From contig WQXV01000068.1 of the NCBI GenBank assembly GCA_009781565.1, positions 1 to 6,363 on the forward strand: a DNA stretch of 6,363 nt, in the 5' to 3' direction. The stretch is from Actinomycetes bacterium (GTDB taxonomy: Bacteria > Actinomycetota > Coriobacteriia > WRKU01). How positions within the stretch are numbered: the stretch's first letter is position 1; each line of letters begins with the position of its first letter. The notes below the pieces were generated by a model. The model made no database searches, was not told the DNA's origin, and saw only the letters and a list, made by a program, of their open reading frames with translations. Below are positions 1 to 5,711 of the stretch, piece after piece. Both the position numbers and the translations under genes were made by a program.

Positions 1-2579
1 AACTCGAGAAGATTCGTCAGTTCATACTCATCGGTTCCACTTCTGAGCTTGAAAGCTGGGGGCAAGGCGCCATACCATGCGGCATGTGCCGTTATCGTGG
101 GTTCCCCTTGCTCATCTATGATGATCATCCACTGGCCAGTCGGTAACCGGTATCCCGCATTCGTCGCAGTCTCAACGAGCATATAGGCGCGCCCGATCTC
201 CAGGTCCTCGAAGAGCACTTCCCCATCGACTTCACTGATGGCGGTTGCGAACCACGTCCAATTTGGATCCACATCATCGGGATCGATCGATACCGATCCA
301 TCGAAAAGATCCATGTCGATACATTCATACAGACTGAAATGGACTTGCGAGAGAGGGACGCCCTCACTGCCGACTTTATAGAACATGAAATCATCGGTGG
401 TGGGGACAGGTGGTTCGTCTGGATCGTAGAGTCTATTGATAAAGGTTATGAACAGACCTTCATCATGTAATGGGTGGACTCTGGTGGAGAGGGTTCTATC
501 GGGAAGAGCGTTGCTATATCTGAACGCGTGAGTAGCCCCAGCGGTAGCTTCGACCGAAGCGATATAGTCTTCATCTGCGAATTCCAACACCTCGATATCA
601 CTGGGAAGATGTATATCATCCATCCGAAGAGTTTGCCCATGTTTCAGGGAGAACGAGTAGGTCCAACTCGGATCGGACAGCGCAGATGCCGTCGCGACAC
701 TTCCCAATACACTGTACCCGTCACTATCGATAAGAGTGCCTACCGGGGTTGATGTCTCATCCCAGGAGAGACCCTGCGGCTTCTCTATGGTAAGTGTGTA
801 GTCGAACAGTCTCTCTAGATCAGCTTCTTCTCCCGATACCATTTTCGTTATCTCGATAAAACTGCGGGGGCTTCCCTCATGTATCGCCTCATGATACGTG
901 TTATCAGTCTCGAACAGATGAGGATCGCAAAAGGTTCCTGCTTCGAACAGGGCACTGTTGACGAACAGTCCATAGTCGGCAACCTGTGCAGAGATGTTGA
1001 AATGAAGGATTCCAGCTGGAAGACGCGAGAAGGTATAGCTTACGATATCTTGGCCGTCTACCTTGCTCACATCGATTGTCAGATCACCCAGATTGACGGC
1101 ATTTCCCCATTGATCGGTCACGGTCGGTGTCCCCGCGTTGATAAGACCAGAAGGCAAGAAATCAATCACTTTGAACGGAGCGAAATGCTCGGTATCATCA
1201 ATCATCTTCAGAGGCGCGAAGGAAGAACCGGACGAGAGCGTTCCAAGCTGGCCATAGGTATTCAATCCAGCTGCCCATATCTCGCCATCTCCCGCGATGA
1301 AGAGGGTATGGGTATCGCCCAATGAAGGGGCGATCTCTTTTACTCCCAGTCCATCCAACGCGAAGAGATGGACGGGGACATTGGACGAGGTAGTGTTCCC
1401 TGTACCAAACTCTCCATTCGCATTCGAGCCCCACGCCCATACACCACCATCGGTATCGATGGCAAAGCTGTAGTCGCCTCCTGCGGCAACATGTACGATC
1501 AGCTTGTTGCCGAAAGCAGAGGGATTGAGCATGACGGTGGCTGGATTATTACCGGTATTGTTGTAATCCCCCTTGCCGAGCTGGCCGACATTGTTGCGTC
1601 CCCACACCCAAACATGGCCTTGGTTATCCAGACCCAGGGAATGGGACGTTCCTGCCGAGAGTTCATAGAAATAGATTCCGGAAGGAAGAGATATACCAAG
1701 CGGAGATCTATTGTTTCCCTGACGACCGAGCTGATTGTAGGTGGAATCACCCCAACCTGAACCATTTCCGGAGTTAGGCTGGGTACCGTCGGCGGAAAGA
1801 GAATGTGAGCCTCCCGCTGCGATAGTGCGTATGTGGAAACCGTTGAGGGTCGAGACATTGACCGGAGCGGGGCGAAGCGTGACCGTATTATCTCCGATCT
1901 GTCCGCTCGCGTTGTTTCCCCATGTCCACAGATTTCCATCTCTGTCGACCGCCATGCTGTGAGTACCTCCGGCATTGATCAAATATGATCCCCGACCGAC
2001 CATGCCGGCAACTTTTGCCGGAGTCCCGGTATTGGCGGTGTTTCCGTTAGCCAGTTGGTTATAGTTGTTGCGTCCCCATGCCCACACATCGCCATTCTGG
2101 TCGAGGGCGAGCACATGATCGACTCCGGCTGATACCGACACGAAATGTATTCCGGCGAGAGGAGAGCCTGCGACTTCGGATATGCATTCTGGATCGGGAT
2201 GAGCACTTTGTGAGGGGGAAATGGTCCCGTTTCCCAACTGGCCCATGTCATTGAGTCCCCAACTCCACAACCTCCCATAGTTGTCGATCGCAACCGAAAA
2301 ACCTCGTCCAGCAGCTACGTCGATAAATTTGAGGTTCTCCAGGGTATGATCGCTCTCAACTACGATCGTATAGTCGATAGTATCGCCCAGATCGACCGGT
2401 ACGGGATCTGATTCAGTACCCGAATCATAGACACCATCGACGGAAGAAAGCTTCTCGATGTCGATAATGGTCTCAACACCTCGAACCCAGATCGAATGTG
2501 ACGCCATGGTGTAGTTGGGCGAGAATAAGCCGAACAGCAATGATGCTACAAGCGTAAGTATTGATATCACATGTAACAC
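1..2579 (-). CDS. Secreted RCC1-repeat / isopeptide-domain surface protein (C-terminus beyond window)
   Basis: One stop-free frame of 859 full codons continues past base 1. Residues 1-26 form a signal peptide: hydrophobic core at 4-19 and probable cleavage after T-M-A at residue 26. Residues 38-82 resemble the first strands of a DUF11-type domain (K43, 'LGDTIDYTIVV'). Residues 83-458 are seven RCC1 repeats. Residues 459-546 resume DUF11-like sequence ('VIDFLPSGL', N541). Residues 574-717 resemble an FctA/Spy0128 pilin domain ('FSLKHGQ', K579, N715). A Pro/Asp-rich linker leads into a SpaA/Cna-B domain at 731-857, with the expected isopeptide trio K735, E803 ('LVETAT') and N856 ('ELTN'). Proteins of this build are usually anchored to the wall by sortase and act as adhesins or stalks. 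The LPxTG signal expected next is outside the window, so anchoring is inferred. GTG 2579 is chosen for its ribosome binding site; TTG at 2609 is an alternative that adds a basic RTRK segment. The ligand is unknown. Confidence 0.9.
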   Translation of the reverse strand, partial: MLHVISILTLVASLLFGLFSPNYTMASHSIWVRGVETIIDIEKLSSVDGVYDSGTESDPVPVDLGDTIDYTIVVESDHTLENLKFIDVAAGRGFSVAIDNYGRLWSWGLNDMGQLGNGTISPSQSAHPDPECISEVAGSPLAGIHFVSVSAGVDHVLALDQNGDVWAWGRNNYNQLANGNTANTGTPAKVAGMVGRGSYLINAGGTHSMAVDRDGNLWTWGNNASGQIGDNTVTLRPAPVNVSTLNGFHIRTIAAGGSHSLSADGTQPNSGNGSGWGDSTYNQLGRQGNNRSPLGISLPSGIYFYELSAGTSHSLGLDNQGHVWVWGRNNVGQLGKGDYNNTGNNPATVMLNPSAFGNKLIVHVAAGGDYSFAIDTDGGVWAWGSNANGEFGTGNTTSSNVPVHLFALDGLGVKEIAPSLGDTHTLFIAGDGEIWAAGLNTYGQLGTLSSGSSFAPLKMIDDTEHFAPFKVIDFLPSGLINAGTPTVTDQWGNAVNLGDLTIDVSKVDGQDIVSYTFSRLPAGILHFNISAQVADYGLFVNSALFEAGTFCDPHLFETDNTYHEAIHEGSPRSFIEITKMVSGEEADLERLFDYTLTIEKPQGLSWDETSTPVGTLIDSDGYSVLGSVATASALSDPSWTYSFSLKHGQTLRMDDIHLPSDIEVLEFADEDYIASVEATAGATHAFRYSNALPDRTLSTRVHPLHDEGLFITFINRLYDPDEPPVPTTDDFMFYKVGSEGVPLSQVHFSLYECIDMDLFDGSVSIDPDDVDPNWTWFATAISEVDGEVLFEDLEIGRAYMLVETATNAGYRLPTGQWMIIIDEQGEPTITAHAAWYGALPPAFKLRSGTDEYELTNLLE
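1206..2333 (-). repeat. Seven RCC1 repeats (predicted seven-bladed beta-propeller)
   Basis: These repeats are protein-level units inside the surface-protein gene. Each has the pattern 'aAG..HS.alD..G.vWaWG.N..GQLG'. The W-x-W-G cores begin at about residues 104 (LWSWG), 165 (VWAWG), 217 (LWTWG), 323 (VWVWG) and 380 (VWAWG). A seventh at 434 has IWAAG, with Ala in place of the second Trp. The fourth is degenerate: only 'GWG' remains near residue 276, after a Gly/Asn/Ser-rich insertion. Spacing of about 47-61 residues is normal for RCC1, and seven units is the number in a closed RCC1 propeller. The DNA copies are too diverged to count as nucleotide repeats. Confidence 0.9.
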
Positions 2580-2587
2580 AGAGCAGC

Positions 2588-2595
2588 CCTTCCTT
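2588..2595 (-). promoter_or_regulatory. Ribosome binding site favouring GTG 2579
   Basis: AAGGAAGG on the minus strand lies 8 nt upstream of GTG at 2579. It is the only Shine-Dalgarno-like sequence near the start of this frame, so it favours GTG over the in-frame TTG at 2609. Caution: the same bases would encode Arg-Lys-Gly if TTG were used. Confidence 0.55.
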
Positions 2596-2613
2596 GTGCG
2601 TGCTTGCAATCAT

Positions 2614-2619
2614 AGTATA
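2614..2619 (-). promoter_or_regulatory. Candidate -10 box for the surface-protein gene
   Basis: TATACT on the minus strand lies 34 nt upstream of GTG 2579. There is no convincing -35 hexamer at 16-18 nt (CAATAG at 17). The repeated operator-like block begins directly upstream, so an activator-dependent or repressed promoter is possible. This is inference from position only. Confidence 0.35.
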
Positions 2620-2622
2620 GCG

Positions 2623-2661
2623 AAGCAATAGGCAAACTATTGCTTGAGGCAAATTATTGCT
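2623..2661. repeat. Operator-like block: inverted repeat plus 17-bp-spaced direct repeat
   Basis: On the plus strand AAGCAATAG (2623-2631), GCAAA and CTATTGCTT (2637-2645) form a perfect 9-bp inverted repeat with a 5-nt spacer. AGGCAAACTATTGCT (2630-2644) recurs as AGGCAAATTATTGCT (2647-2661), 14 of 15 identical with a 17-bp period. The block lies 4 nt upstream of the candidate -10 box TATACT and about 45-80 nt before the surface-protein start. Such a layout suits a dimeric regulator with an additional half-site. The regulator is unknown. Confidence 0.55.
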
Positions 2662-2724
2662 ATAACAGTATTAAACAGGCATCAACCTACTGATGTACAG
2701 AGTTTTGAGCTGATTTTCAGAAAT

Positions 2725-2754
2725 ATTATAGAAAAGAGAGCACACAGGTGTCGC
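2725..2754 (-). promoter_or_regulatory. Alternative candidate promoter (GCGACA - 18 - TATAAT)
   Basis: A perfect TATAAT at 2730-2725 lies 18 nt after GCGACA, which matches TTGACA at 4 of 6 positions. Used for the surface-protein gene, it would give an mRNA leader of about 140 nt containing the repeat block at 2623-2661 as an RNA hairpin. The TATAAT may simply belong to the AT-rich stretch after the carboxypeptidase gene. Confidence 0.3.
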
Positions 2755-2786
2755 GCTCAACAGCACTGCAGTCTGTTGTACTGAGC
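2731..2786 (-). terminator. Possible weak terminator after the carboxypeptidase gene
   Basis: On the minus strand CAACAG (2778-2773) pairs with CTGTTG (2763-2758), with a 9-nt loop. The alternative outer arms GCTCA (2786-2782) and TGAGC (2759-2755) extend the structure with a bulge. A pyrimidine-rich TCTCTTTTC follows only about 15 nt later, so this is not a textbook intrinsic terminator. It lies about 40 nt after the stop of the VanY-like gene. Confidence 0.3.
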
Positions 2787-2824
2787 AGTTTCTGACATAA
2801 TCCGATGAAAAGGTCTGAGAAAGC

Positions 2825-3562
2825 CTACTGCTCCATATACTCTTCCAGAGTAAGGCCAGCACTCATGATCTCCTGCGCGTACGGAGTGCCGACGAAGCGG
2901 AAATGCCACGGTTCGAAGGGGCGCCCGGTCACGTCCTCTTTTCCCGCTGGGAACCTCAGGATGAAGCCGAAATCAGCGCAATGCTCGATCAGCCAGCGAT
3001 ACTGTCCGGTCTCTTCGAACGCATCGTTGTAGAGCGATCCCACATCGAATGCCAGGCCACTATGATGCTCGCTCGCTCCGGGGCGTGCCACCGAACCGCT
3101 TTGGTTCAGAGCATAGAGCGCGGTCTGCTCGGTATATGAGCGATAAGCGCTCGTGATGATGAAACCGAACTCTCCCTCATTTTGTGCAGCATCAAACATC
3201 TCCTGCATGGCATAGGCTGCATCACTCTTCATGTACATCGAATCTTCCATCAGCTCAAAAGATCGCCACGGCAAAGCATAGAGGTTGAGCAGGTCGCTCG
3301 GCGTAAAACCGTAGGCGAGGAGGTTGTCATCGTTGACAAGCATCAGGTCACTCTCCACGATGGAGGATTGTGATGATACCGCCTTGGGCCCAGGCTCACC
3401 GGTCAGCGAGGCGATCGCACGCTGTCCCGCCTCCGATACCTTGGGGTAGCCCCAATTGAACAGAAAGATCATGATCACCGCGAGCGCGAGGATCACGAAG
3501 AACCCACGCGTTTTTCGTGCTCTTCGCACAGAGGATCTTTCTCTTTTTCTCGCTGTTAGCAT
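2825..3562 (-). CDS. VanY-type D-alanyl-D-alanine carboxypeptidase (peptidase M15B)
   Basis: This 245-residue protein has a basic N-terminus, one membrane segment (about 21-37) and an extracytoplasmic catalytic domain, consistent with a membrane anchor facing the cell wall. M15B/VanY hallmarks are present in order: 'SAYRSYTEQ' (138-146), 'PGASEHHSGLAFDV' (161-174) and 'FEPWHFRFVG' (216-225). Predicted zinc ligands are H166, D173 and H220, with E217 as catalytic base. The family removes the terminal D-Ala from peptidoglycan stem peptides, limiting cross-linking and removing the vancomycin target. All catalytic residues are intact, so it should be active. The longer start at 3604 adds 14 residues but lacks a ribosome binding site; ATG 3562 has a perfect one. 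It is the last gene after the regulator and kinase, which suggests they control it. Without a vanHA-type ligase pair nearby, a role in wall remodelling is as likely as resistance. Confidence 0.92.
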   Translation of the reverse strand: MLTARKRERSSVRRARKTRGFFVILALAVIMIFLFNWGYPKVSEAGQRAIASLTGEPGPKAVSSQSSIVESDLMLVNDDNLLAYGFTPSDLLNLYALPWRSFELMEDSMYMKSDAAYAMQEMFDAAQNEGEFGFIITSAYRSYTEQTALYALNQSGSVARPGASEHHSGLAFDVGSLYNDAFEETGQYRWLIEHCADFGFILRFPAGKEDVTGRPFEPWHFRFVGTPYAQEIMSAGLTLEEYMEQ

Positions 3563-3569
3563 TGAGGAA

Positions 3570-3576
3570 CTCCTTT
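3570..3576 (-). promoter_or_regulatory. Ribosome binding site fixing the carboxypeptidase start
   Basis: AAAGGAG on the minus strand lies 7 nt before ATG 3562. It is near-perfect in sequence and spacing, and it decides against the upstream in-frame ATG at 3604. Confidence 0.85.
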
Positions 3577-3643
3577 GTGTCTCTATCCGGTTTCTTCCTC
3601 CCATTCAATGAGACCAAAGAGACCTGAATAGATTAGGAGGCTC

Positions 3644-3663
3644 TTTCTTACGCTTTTCTTAAA
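3644..3663 (-). promoter_or_regulatory. Putative response-regulator box upstream of the carboxypeptidase gene
   Basis: The minus strand reads TTTAAGAAAAGC followed closely by TAAGAAA. TAAGAAA occurs twice with an 11-bp period, which is one helical turn and typical of OmpR-family binding sites. The TTTAAGAAAAGC core matches TTTCAGAAAAGC upstream of the response-regulator gene at 11 of 12 bases. It lies 82-101 nt before ATG 3562, in the 166-bp gap after the kinase stop. I saw no clear terminator in that gap, so readthrough from the kinase gene is also possible. That this is a binding site is inference. Confidence 0.45.
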
Positions 3664-3728
3664 CATTGGACACGCAGAGTCGTAGGTACGCGACAGACAG
3701 ATGATGCAGGAGTTGCAGGGAGTAGCGA

Positions 3729-4817
3729 CTAGTTCGGTAGATAGAAGTCGAACGCAGTGCCGTCGGTGGTCTGACGTGCACTGAGCTGACCACCATGCAG
3801 CTCGACGATGGTGCGACTGATGGGGAGCCCCAGTCCGGTCCCCCCACCATCGCTCGCGCGTGATTTGTCCAGGCGATAGAGCTTATCGAAGATGCGCTCG
3901 AGGTCTTCTGCCGGGATCGGGTTGGCATGGGTAGCCAAGGTGATTCGCACACCTCCGTCTATCGGCACACCCACGATGTCGATGAAACGGCCTTCGCTTG
4001 CATAGCGGATCGCGTTGTTGATAAGGTTGTCGAACACACGGGCCATCAACGCCCCGTCAGCATTGATCGTGGGCGCCTCGATCTTGAGGCGGATGCTCAT
4101 GTCAGCTTCATGCAGTTGCGGGTAGAGCTCCTCACGCTTTTGAAGCAACAGTTGCTCGAGATCGAGCGGCTCTTTGTGTATCTGCAGATCATCCATGGTC
4201 AGATGGGTGGTATCGAAGAGCGTCTCGATCAGTTCTTCGAGCTGCTTTGCCTTCTCATATGAGATCGTGGCGTACTTGGCCGAGAGCTCCGGGTCAAGGT
4301 CCTTCTCACTGATGAACGACAGATAGCCGAGCACCGAGGTGAGCGGTGTGCGCAGATCATGGGCGATGTTGACGATGAAGTCGTCCTTTGCCTGCTCGGT
4401 CGCTTTTTGCTGCGTGAGCGTCTCATCGATACGGACCGCGAGCGAGTTCACACTTTGCTCAAGCTCACCAAGTGCATCATTGTTCTCGATAGGTAGCACC
4501 GTCTGGTAGTCGCCCTCGCGGATATTGAGCACAGCGCTTTGAAGTCTTCCCATCCGTCTTGTGGTCCGATAGGTCAAAAGGACATAGAGAACAGCGGCGC
4601 ACACGATGATCATCGGCAGGGTCAGACAAAGGGGGAACGTCGTGAAGAAAAGGCTCGCTGCCTGATACGCCCACTGGAGGTTTTGCCGTAAGCTGAACCA
4701 ATCAAAGACTTTGTAGGTGATATAGAAGAAGAAGGCGACCAGTCCCGCAGATAGGATGAGGCTGAGCACCGCCATGAGCATATACCAGGCCGAGAAGCCC
4801 CAGAATCTATTTCTCAA
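3729..4817 (-). CDS. VanS-like sensor histidine kinase
   Basis: A membrane sensor kinase, 362 residues if started at TTG 4817. Two membrane segments (about 13-34 and 59-83) enclose a short extracytoplasmic stretch. A HAMP-like linker follows, then the phosphoacceptor H-box 'NIAHDLRTPLTSVLGYL' with His at 153, the N-box 'NLINNAIRYA' (264-273), an F-box around 'IFDKLYRLDKSR', and the G2 box 'GGGTGLGLPISRTIVELHGG'. It should autophosphorylate and pass phosphate to the regulator encoded just upstream. The usual D-x-G-x-G G1 box is replaced by 'ATHANPIPAEDL', the looser form seen in VanS-like kinases. An ATG at 4868 would add 17 residues but overlap the regulator gene by 62 bp, with a poorly spaced ribosome binding site. 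TTG 4817 overlaps by 11 bp and has GGGGAG 12 nt upstream. The signal is unknown; cell-wall stress or a wall antibiotic is a reasonable guess. Confidence 0.9.
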   Translation of the reverse strand: MRNRFWGFSAWYMLMAVLSLILSAGLVAFFFYITYKVFDWFSLRQNLQWAYQAASLFFTTFPLCLTLPMIIVCAAVLYVLLTYRTTRRMGRLQSAVLNIREGDYQTVLPIENNDALGELEQSVNSLAVRIDETLTQQKATEQAKDDFIVNIAHDLRTPLTSVLGYLSFISEKDLDPELSAKYATISYEKAKQLEELIETLFDTTHLTMDDLQIHKEPLDLEQLLLQKREELYPQLHEADMSIRLKIEAPTINADGALMARVFDNLINNAIRYASEGRFIDIVGVPIDGGVRITLATHANPIPAEDLERIFDKLYRLDKSRASDGGGTGLGLPISRTIVELHGGQLSARQTTDGTAFDFYLPN

Positions 4818-5502
4818 TTTTGTACCCGACTCCCCAGACGGTATGGATATAGATCGGCTTGCGTGCATCGTCTCCCAGCTTGTCGCGCAGCTTGCGGATG
4901 TGGACCATCACCGTGTTGTCCTGCTCAAATGCTTGTTCTTGCCAGACCCGCTCGAAGATCTGCTCGGAGCTGAATACCTGCCCTTTGTTTCGAGCCAGCA
5001 AGACCAGGATCCCGAACTCCTTGGGAGTCAGTGCGATCGGCTCGCCATTTCGTGAGACGGTATGCTCGTTCTCATTGATGAGCAGATCCTTGACGATGAT
5101 CTCGGTACCGCTTGGCTCGGCATGCGGGTTGAGTTGGGTATAACGCCGCAGCTGAGCCTTGATGCGCGCGACCAGCTCCAGAGGATGAAACGGCTTGGTG
5201 AGGTAATCGTCGGCTCCGAGGGTGAGTCCTTGCACCCGCTCGATCGGCTGGGTCTTTGCGGTGACCAAGATCACCGGGATGTTCGAGGACTCGCGCACCT
5301 TCTCAAGCACTTCGATGCCATCGACCTTCGGCATCATGATGTCGAGTACGAGCAAAGAGATCTCCTCACGCTCCATGATAGCGAGCGCTTCTTGACCATC
5401 GTAGGCTTTTAGTATTTCGAGTTCTTCACCTGAAAGGTAGAGCTCAATAAGCTCGACGATCTCTTTATCGTCATCGACTATGAGAATTCGCGGGCGTTCC
5501 AT
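4807..5502 (-). CDS. VanR-like OmpR-family response regulator
   Basis: A two-domain cytoplasmic transcription factor. The receiver domain (about 5-118, counted from ATG 5502) has the acidic pocket 'VDDD' (9-12), phosphoacceptor D54 in 'LVLDIMMPKVDG', T81 and K103 in 'YLTKPF'. The C-terminal winged-helix domain (about 135-231) has 'LTPKEFGILVLLARNKGQVFS', the recognition region 'NTVMVHIRKLRDKLG' and the closing hairpin 'VWGVGYKIEK'. The length of 231 residues is standard. Two ATGs compete: 5508 and 5502. AGGA overlaps the first and sits 5 nt from the second, so 5502 is preferred. The kinase gene overlaps its 3' end, which indicates co-transcription and a cognate pair. Likely targets, inferred from a shared upstream motif, are its own promoter and the carboxypeptidase gene, and possibly the divergent transporter. 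Confidence 0.93.
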   Translation of the reverse strand: MERPRILIVDDDKEIVELIELYLSGEELEILKAYDGQEALAIMEREEISLLVLDIMMPKVDGIEVLEKVRESSNIPVILVTAKTQPIERVQGLTLGADDYLTKPFHPLELVARIKAQLRRYTQLNPHAEPSGTEIIVKDLLINENEHTVSRNGEPIALTPKEFGILVLLARNKGQVFSSEQIFERVWQEQAFEQDNTVMVHIRKLRDKLGDDARKPIYIHTVWGVGYKIEK

Positions 5503-5532
5503 GACCATCCTGTCGGTTGCAACATGGTGTTC

Positions 5533-5561
5533 ATACTACCGTACACTCATGAAGCGAGTGT
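5533..5561 (-). promoter_or_regulatory. Candidate promoter and inverted repeat for the regulator-kinase operon
   Basis: A -10-like TAGTAT lies at 5538-5533 on the minus strand, about 30 nt before ATG 5502. The hexamer 17 nt upstream is ACACTC, a poor -35, which fits activator dependence. The inverted repeat ACACTC (5543-5548) / GAGTGT (5556-5561), with a 7-nt spacer, overlaps the -35 and spacer region and could be an operator. Confidence 0.35.
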
Positions 5562-5578
5562 GCTCTAAATGCTTAACT

Positions 5579-5602
5579 TTTTCTGAAGGTGCTTTTCTGA
5601 AA
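5579..5602. promoter_or_regulatory. Putative response-regulator box in the divergent control region
   Basis: On the plus strand TTTTCTGAA occurs perfectly twice (5579-5587 and 5593-5601), with a 14-bp period. GCTTTTCTGAAA (5591-5602) matches GCTTTTCTTAAA (3652-3663) upstream of the carboxypeptidase gene at 11 of 12 bases. The block lies 77-100 nt before the regulator start, about 40 bp upstream of its candidate -10, and about 30 bp upstream of the plus-strand -10-like TATACT at 5632. It is therefore placed to act on both divergent transcripts. Binding is inferred. Confidence 0.45.
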
Positions 5603-5631
5603 GCAGCTGTGGTGAGCATTGTTGTCTTTGT

Positions 5632-5637
5632 TATACT
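5632..5637 (+). promoter_or_regulatory. Candidate -10 box for the transporter transcript
   Basis: TATACT on the plus strand lies about 150 nt before the transporter ATG and 45 nt before the leader ORF. There is no good -35 at 16-18 nt (GTGGTG at 17). The repeat block at 5579-5602 lies directly upstream, so an activated promoter is plausible. Confidence 0.35.
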
Positions 5638-5681
5638 TGATACCATCAAGCACCAAGATGATCTCCCAGGGAGAGGAATCG

Positions 5682-5711
5682 ATGACCGTGTTCAAGCGTA
5701 TATTTGCCTAG
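5682..5711 (+). CDS. Putative 9-codon leader peptide ahead of the MFS transporter
   Basis: ATG 5682 opens a nine-residue ORF (MTVFKRIFA) ending at TAG 5709-5711. It is preceded by a strong purine-rich ribosome binding site (AGGGAGAGGA, 5668-5677), the best on the plus strand in this gap. The stop codon lies within the 5' arm of a 7-bp hairpin, so a ribosome finishing the ORF would disrupt it. This resembles regulatory leader peptides before some transporter and resistance genes. An in-frame ATG at 5659 would make it 17 codons but has no clear ribosome binding site. Its expression is not proven. Confidence 0.4.
   Translation: MTVFKRIFA

Noticed and set aside
125..2293. Several minus-strand ORFs of 60-160 codons in other frames (for example 1499-1975 and 1979-2293) and plus-strand ORFs such as 879-1325 and 1368-1760
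   Set aside because: All lie within the long open RCC1-protein frame, which shows clear domain motifs throughout. The others have no recognisable motifs and are shadows.
1206..2333. Repeated motifs considered as a CRISPR array or DNA-level tandem repeat
   Set aside because: The periodicity is at protein level with diverged codons and irregular spacing, as expected for RCC1 blades.
2671..2862. 63-codon minus-strand ORF covering the gap after the carboxypeptidase gene
   Set aside because: It starts inside the carboxypeptidase gene in another frame, lacks a convincing ribosome binding site, and has no recognisable domain. The gap is better read as regulatory.
3396..3617. 73-codon minus-strand ORF overlapping the carboxypeptidase N-terminus
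   Set aside because: It lies in another frame of a gene with intact catalytic motifs and a perfect ribosome binding site; it is a shadow.
2825..5502. Naming the three genes vanY, vanS and vanR as a glycopeptide-resistance cluster
   Set aside because: Family resemblance is clear, but vanH, ligase and vanX genes are absent and many organisms carry similar housekeeping sets. Gene symbols were withheld.
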